64,000 nt of DNA from Hibiscus mutabilis (Eukaryota > Streptophyta > Magnoliopsida > Malvales > Malvaceae), in NCBI GenBank assembly GCA_019671005.1, contig CM033738.1:19184202-19248201 (forward strand). Reading direction: 5' to 3'. A program made the position numbers and the translations under genes. Below the pieces are notes generated by a model. That model searched no databases. It saw only the letters and a list, made by a program, of their open reading frames with translations, and was not told where the DNA came from. Below are positions 58,922-64,000 of the stretch, piece after piece; position 1 is the stretch's first letter, and every line of letters begins with the position of its first letter.

Positions 58922-58989
58922 GGTTTATGAAAATTATGAGGTAAGTTATGTTTGTTTGTGATGTTGTTGATAGTTGATGATTGTTGTAT

Positions 58990-61900
58990 TGTAACACCCC
59001 TTACCCGGTCTAGAAGAAAACCGGTTTAAGAAGTGTTATCAAACGCAAACCAAACAAACATACGAGGTCTTAACACTTCTCAACTAAACATGAAATCAAA
59101 AATCAGGGTAATTTAAAACTTTTTATAGATTGGATAAGTTTTCAAATTTAAGCCACATGCCAACAATATATACATATAAGCAAAGACGTTTCGATTACCA
59201 GACAAAAACTTGCTCTTAATTTTAAATACTTCAGACCATAAAGTTTATTACTATCAACGAGTAAACATTCGAGACATTAAGACCATTTACAAGGATCATT
59301 TAAATAGATACGTAATTCGATTTTAGAAAAACACATATAACCTTTGTATGGTATAAACAAAAACGGAAGTCATTGTCATCTAACGTTTACTTATTCTAAC
59401 CATTAGACTAGCCCTATTAACTATTTTACATTTACTTAAGGTTTAACTCAATAATTTATGTATTTGAAATTAAGACATACATATCATCAAAATGATAATC
59501 AACTTAAGAGTCTAACATATATATAATTAACATATCATGTCCAATACACGACAATCTCTAGTTATTAACATAACAACTATTTCGTTCATAACTTTTAATC
59601 ATATTCAAATTATAGGGCATCCGATCAAGTCATTCCAGATCTCAAACCATTAAAGCATCACAATTTACGTTATTTCCAATGGTTATTCATTCAAATATCT
59701 CACTAGCATGACTCAACTAACAAGAAATCACTAAAACTTGCTAGCTAACAAATCATATACAACAAGCAAACACCAAGAAATAATAAAGGCCCATTACAAA
59801 CTTGTATACTCATTAAGCTTATATACATGATAAGCCATTGAAAGGAATCTAATTACTCATTGCATGCTTAACCACTATGTGCCACCAACTAGGAGTACAC
59901 TAAAGGATTTACAGACATACATCTTGGTCTTTGTGATCTCGTCCAAGCTCAAAAAATACTCATAGGCAAGATTAACCTGAAAGGCATTTTAAAAGAATAA
60001 AGTAAGCACATGCTTATTGAGGTAGCTTAAAGTGACTTATAGAATGAATCCAAAAATCTATCTTTTCATCGAAATCTTTGAATCCTACAATATACTATGC
60101 TTGGTTAAGATGTTAGGCAGTGTAGGTTAATCTACACAAATGAGTACTTATTCTAATACTTGATAATCATATCAGGCTTGAACTACTTTACACACATGAT
60201 GTTCAAACAAGCATATCATATCAAATACATGGATCACTTAACATTCAATGCATCACACATAACATATCAAAGTCATGGTTTCTTATCACAAAAGTTGTCT
60301 AACATAGCATATCATGAATCTGGTTATTTTTCATATAAGTTGTTAAACATAAAATTTTGTGAAGATTTTTACTTATTTCATAAGTTATTTAACTAGCATA
60401 TCAACACGCAAGTTACTTAGCAATAAAATATCATACGTATCATGTCATTTTTACGATATACTTATATATTTTTGAAACACTCCAAAATATACTGAATTGC
60501 ATGTAAAACCTTCCAATTTATGCACATATATATATTTATTCAAAACAACCACTACATGCTTGAGTTTATCCAAAACAATCTACCAACATGTGTATACTTT
60601 TAAACATTCAAAAATCAGTCCTTAACATGCTTGAATTCATGCAAAATAGTCCATCAACATGTGTATTCTTTTAAACATTCAAAATCAGTCCTTAACACAC
60701 TTGAGTTCATGCAAAACAGTCCACCAACATGTGTATAGTTTTAAACATTCGAAAATCAGTCCTTAACATGCTTGAATTCATGCAAAATAGTCCACCAACA
60801 TGTGTACTCTTTTAAACATTCAATCAGTCCTTAACATACTTGGGTTCATGCAAAACAGTCCACCAACATGTGTATACTTTTAAACATTCGAAAATCAGTC
60901 CTTAACATGCTTGAATTCATGCAAAACAGTCCACCAACATGTGTATTCTTTTAAACATTCAAAATCAGTCCTTAACATGCTTGGGTTCATGCAAAATAGT
61001 CCACCAACATGTGTATACTTTTAAACATTCAAAAATCAGTCCTTAACATGCTTATTCATGCAAAACGGTCCAGCAACATGTGTATTCTTTTAAACATTCA
61101 AAATCAGTCCTTAACATGCTTGATTTCATGCAAAGTAGTCCATCAACATGCGTATTCTTTTAAACATTCAAAATCAGTCAATAGCACACTTGAATCTATC
61201 AAAATAGTCCATACATTCCGAACCTTGTATCCCATATACGTGTTATTTATCATTTAAATTATCAAGCATTACACCTCATAATTAATGTACTCAAATCTAA
61301 TATGAACCTTAAACCTAAAGAATACACCAAATTTCCATCGTAAGCTTATTACTTATTAAACAAGTTCTCTTTTTGTATGACATCAAACATAGCATATGCA
61401 TACATAAACTACTTGTCATGTAAGGTATCCACCATAGTATATCATAAACATAAATTACTTGTTGTACAAGGAGTCAAAGTAATTCTTTAAATTTTACTAG
61501 CACTTTCTTTATTTAATCTTTAACTTAGCCTTGAGAATCAAGTATCAGCCTATCAACACGTAAGTTACTTGTCCATTGCTTATCAAACAAGTTACAGAGC
61601 ATAGAATATCATGATCAAGTGTTACTTGTCATAAAAGATAGCAAACATTGTATAATATAGGCATGGAATGCTTAACATCAGAGGTATTCAACACAACATA
61701 TCATAGGCTTGAATTACTGGTCACCAAAAGCGTAATACATAAAATATCTTAAGCATGTGATACATATCATATAAGTTTACAACCATATCATTTTATAGAT
61801 ATAGAGTTCTTATCACAGGGAGTATTAAGATTACTCATTAAATTAATTTGAATTACGATATTTTACTTTAATATAACCTTTCATTCGAAGCAAATGCACA

Positions 61901-63591
61901 TATTAGAGAAATACTCAATTTCATTAGAATCATGTTACTTATCAAACAAGTTATCACAACTCTATATTAATTTAACTTATAACCTCATACTTTCTTAATA
62001 TCATAGCCTTGAGAATCGAATTAAGTCTAGGTACACGAATCCCCAACCAAACTGTCGCCAAATAAAATGGTACTCGCAGTACCGGTCAATCCCTCCTACT
62101 GTCGCCAAGTGGCCATAAAACTTCCCTCCTACTGTCGCCAAATAAAGACCATAGTCCAGGACCGTAGTCCATCCCAAACATGAGCTCTATGGACTCTATG
62201 GCATGCCAACTATACCTAAGACTGACTCGAGACCAAGGCTTTAGCAATTATCATCTTTTATAACATAAAGTGAGCATAGCTCCATATCGTATATCATATC
62301 AAGGTTTCATTACCCCTTTCTCATTATGGGTAAATAGGTATGCTCACCACATGGAAACTCAATATATCTTTTCTCTTGCTCGATTGGCCTTAAAGCCAAG
62401 ATCACTTTTATCAAGTCATATATATAACTCTCTTTGTATTTAAGTTATCAAGCTCACGTAAAGTTAAGCATAATCAAGAATTGTTCATTATTTTATAAAA
62501 TAACCATTTTTATTCATTTATGTGTCTTTCGAATCAAGCAAGCATTCCTATAACATTTTAAGCATTTTAAATCATAGTCATGCTTCCAACCAAATTATCA
62601 TGTCACGAAGTACTTTTCACTAAAGTACTCACCTTGCCTCCAAGCTTGTGCATTCACAACAGTCCATAATGCAAAATTATCAAGCAAAGTAACCACCTTA
62701 AATTTTCAAGTAGGACCTACATATTCTAATCATGAAAGGGCTTAATCGAACTACCACTTTTGCTTCAAACAACATCAAGATTCTCTAATAACAATTTAAC
62801 ATTCAAAATTGCTCCCTCAATATCACAAGGAACACAACAATTTAACACGTGTATCATTATTCAAAGCTGCCCAATTCATTCGACCAAATAAACCATTATA
62901 AATAATCAATTCATATGGTTTAAAATTATGGCACAAGGATTTACTCCCTAATAATCTAACAACTTAAGCATATAGGATCATACCATATGAATTTGCAAGA
63001 CAAAATCAGTTTCTAAAGAAATAAGGAAATGTTATTACCTTCTACAGCCATAATTCAAAGGATTTTGGGTAAAATACCCAAATTTGAAGATCAAAATGGA
63101 GCTTAATCCATTCATACTCAAGGCTCTCTCTCTCTCTCTCACACATGTTCATTTCGGTTATGAGGAAGAAGGAGATAACCTAAAGTTATCTCCCTAGCTG
63201 GTCGAATCTTCCACAAGTCTTAACCTTTCCTTGCCAAGTGTGCAAGCCCATGAGTTCTAATTTGATTTACATGCAACACTAGTTTTTCTAATATATTATG
63301 ATTTAACCCCTTTTAAAAAGGTCACTCAAATTCTCCTAGCTTCAATTTAATCCCCAACTCACTTGATTGGTCTTATCTAATTTCAATTCTATAGCAATTT
63401 AATCAATAATTCAATTTAGTATACTCCTTGCATCAAACAATTTTAATCCTTACTATTAAAGCTACCAAATTCTGCTTAACTTGAATTTTAGTCCTAAAAC
63501 CACTTAATTATTTACTTAAAGACATCTCCAAATCATTTGAATCACATTCGCGTTGGTAACAAACTTCTAGGCCACATTTTGGAATATTGCA
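58990..63591 (-). repeat. Solo LTR in H leader (4602 bp), minus strand
   Basis: From TGTAACACCCCTTACCC to GGAATATTGCA. Flanks are TGTAT (58985-58989) and TATAT (63592-63596), a five-base duplication with one mismatch. Its reverse complement ends CTAGACCGGGTAAGGGGTGTTACA, like the end of H's LTR (CTAGGCCGGGTCAAAGGGGTTACA). It carries a 70-bp tandem array, a TAAGCACATGCTTA palindrome (60003-60016), repeated CTACTGTCGCCAA words (62096-62150) and the reversed dyad word at 62196-62214. No coding region was seen. Confidence 0.8.
60541..61210. repeat. 70-bp tandem repeat, about 9.5 copies
   Basis: The word CATGCTTGA (or CACACTTGA) recurs at 60555, 60626, 60696, 60767, 60835, 60906, 60976, 61047, 61115 and 61185, giving spacings of 68-71 bases. 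Each unit reads roughly TTCATGCAAAAYAGTCCAYC, AACATGTGTATWCTTTTAAA, CATTCAAAATCAGTCCTTAA. The 82-residue ORF over its right end is only the repeat translated. Confidence 0.93.
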
Positions 63592-64000
63592 TATATGGCG
63601 TTTGATTATATGACAAAAGTGTGATATATTGGGGTAAAATCTTGGGGACACATTGCCTTATTACTACAAGTGTAAGGATTTTGTTTTCAGAATGTGAACA
63701 TCTTAGATCCTTGCTTGAAGCTAGCCTAATTATGTTTTTGGTTATATTTTCATGCTACAGATACTCATTTTTGAGTATGCCACCAAGACAAGAGTGTAGG
63801 TCGAATACAAGTACATTTCTTATAGACAATGTTGTGCTAGGGACCAAATTAAATTTGAGGTGGTCCTGGCTAATGAGACTGAAAAGATGTTAAGGTTTAT
63901 GTACGCAGTTATCTTGGTATGTTAGTAAATTAGGGTTATGGATACTTGGATTCTAGAAGTTTGTGTTGTTAGGGATCCTTTCTTGGAATATTTTAGATGA
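63592..64000 (+). pseudogene. H leader and start of gag
   Basis: Continuation of H after the solo LTR. The ATG at 63777-63779 begins MPPRQECRSNTSTFLID, resembling the MPPR start of many plant chromovirus gag proteins. The frame closes at 63893 after 38 residues, so it is broken. An upstream in-frame ATG at 63621 is less likely because its residues resemble no known protein. The rest of gag would lie beyond the window. Confidence 0.5.

Larger units (their letters stand above)
52202..64000 (+). mobile_element. Element H: plus-strand Ty3/gypsy element, runs off the window
   Basis: The 5' LTR (TGTAACACCC...GGGGTTACA) occupies 52202-53489 plus 56927-58902, split by a solo LTR. A degraded Met-type primer site follows at 58903. 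The leader is split by a second solo LTR, and a gag start with MPPRQ is at 63777. H itself sits in the Athila gag. Only its 5' end is inside the window, so lineage cannot be fixed; the MPPRQ start fits chromoviruses. Confidence 0.72.

Noticed and set aside
61009..61257. 82-residue ORF with a repeating protein sequence
   Set aside because: It is the 70-bp tandem repeat translated; units are not multiples of three throughout and it lies in an LTR.

Overview
The window is gene-poor plant nuclear DNA made almost wholly of nested, decayed LTR retrotransposons. Every recognisable protein belongs to a plant Ty3/gypsy lineage: Athila-like gag and protease, Tat/Ogre-like gag to integrase, a Tekay/Del-like chromovirus with a chromodomain, and a second chromovirus that may be CRM-like. 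I found no intact host gene, tRNA, rRNA or CRISPR array. The base composition, the many TGTAACACCC / TGTAATATCCC LTR ends and the element types fit a dicot, and from memory of such families most likely a cotton relative (Malvaceae). The genus is an inference.

Layout. 1-1727 is unassigned AT-rich DNA, possibly an old LTR remnant. 1728-8931 is an LTR element (two LTRs of about 1.57 kb, tRNA-Asp-type primer site) that carries only a broken gag and no polymerase; it resembles a non-autonomous gag-only derivative of Athila. 8947-37185 is a minus-strand chromovirus (called M here) cut open twice. Its 3' LTR is split by a 3.1 kb Tat-type solo LTR (9651-12715), which itself holds a hairpin MITE in a TA microsatellite. 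Its integrase gene is split by a 20.5 kb plus-strand Tekay-like element (called E, 13907-34399) with a perfect AATTG target duplication. E is in turn invaded by a minus-strand element (called N, 16714-24560, partly deleted) and by a minus-strand solo LTR (24988-27391) with a perfect TCACT duplication in gag.

37828-50090 is a minus-strand Tat/Ogre-like element (called T): 3' LTR, polypurine tract, 121-bp tandem repeats, integrase, archaeal-type RNase H, truncated reverse transcriptase, protease, gag with two zinc knuckles, and the end of the lineage's extra ORF1. 50091-50806 is an LTR fragment. 50807-52201 is an Athila-like gag-protease fragment on the minus strand.

52202-64000 is the start of a plus-strand element (called H). 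Its 5' LTR is split by a solo LTR of the same family (53490-56926, perfect AACTT duplication). Its leader is split by a 4.6 kb minus-strand solo LTR with ten 70-bp tandem repeats (58990-63591). A gag start follows at 63777.

Nothing here acts together as a host pathway. The biology is retrotransposon layering and decay: insertion order can be read from the nesting, solo LTRs record recombination, and catalytic residues are lost. The most interesting structure not explained by coding content is a pair of conserved dyad-symmetric modules shared by several diverged, differently oriented LTRs.
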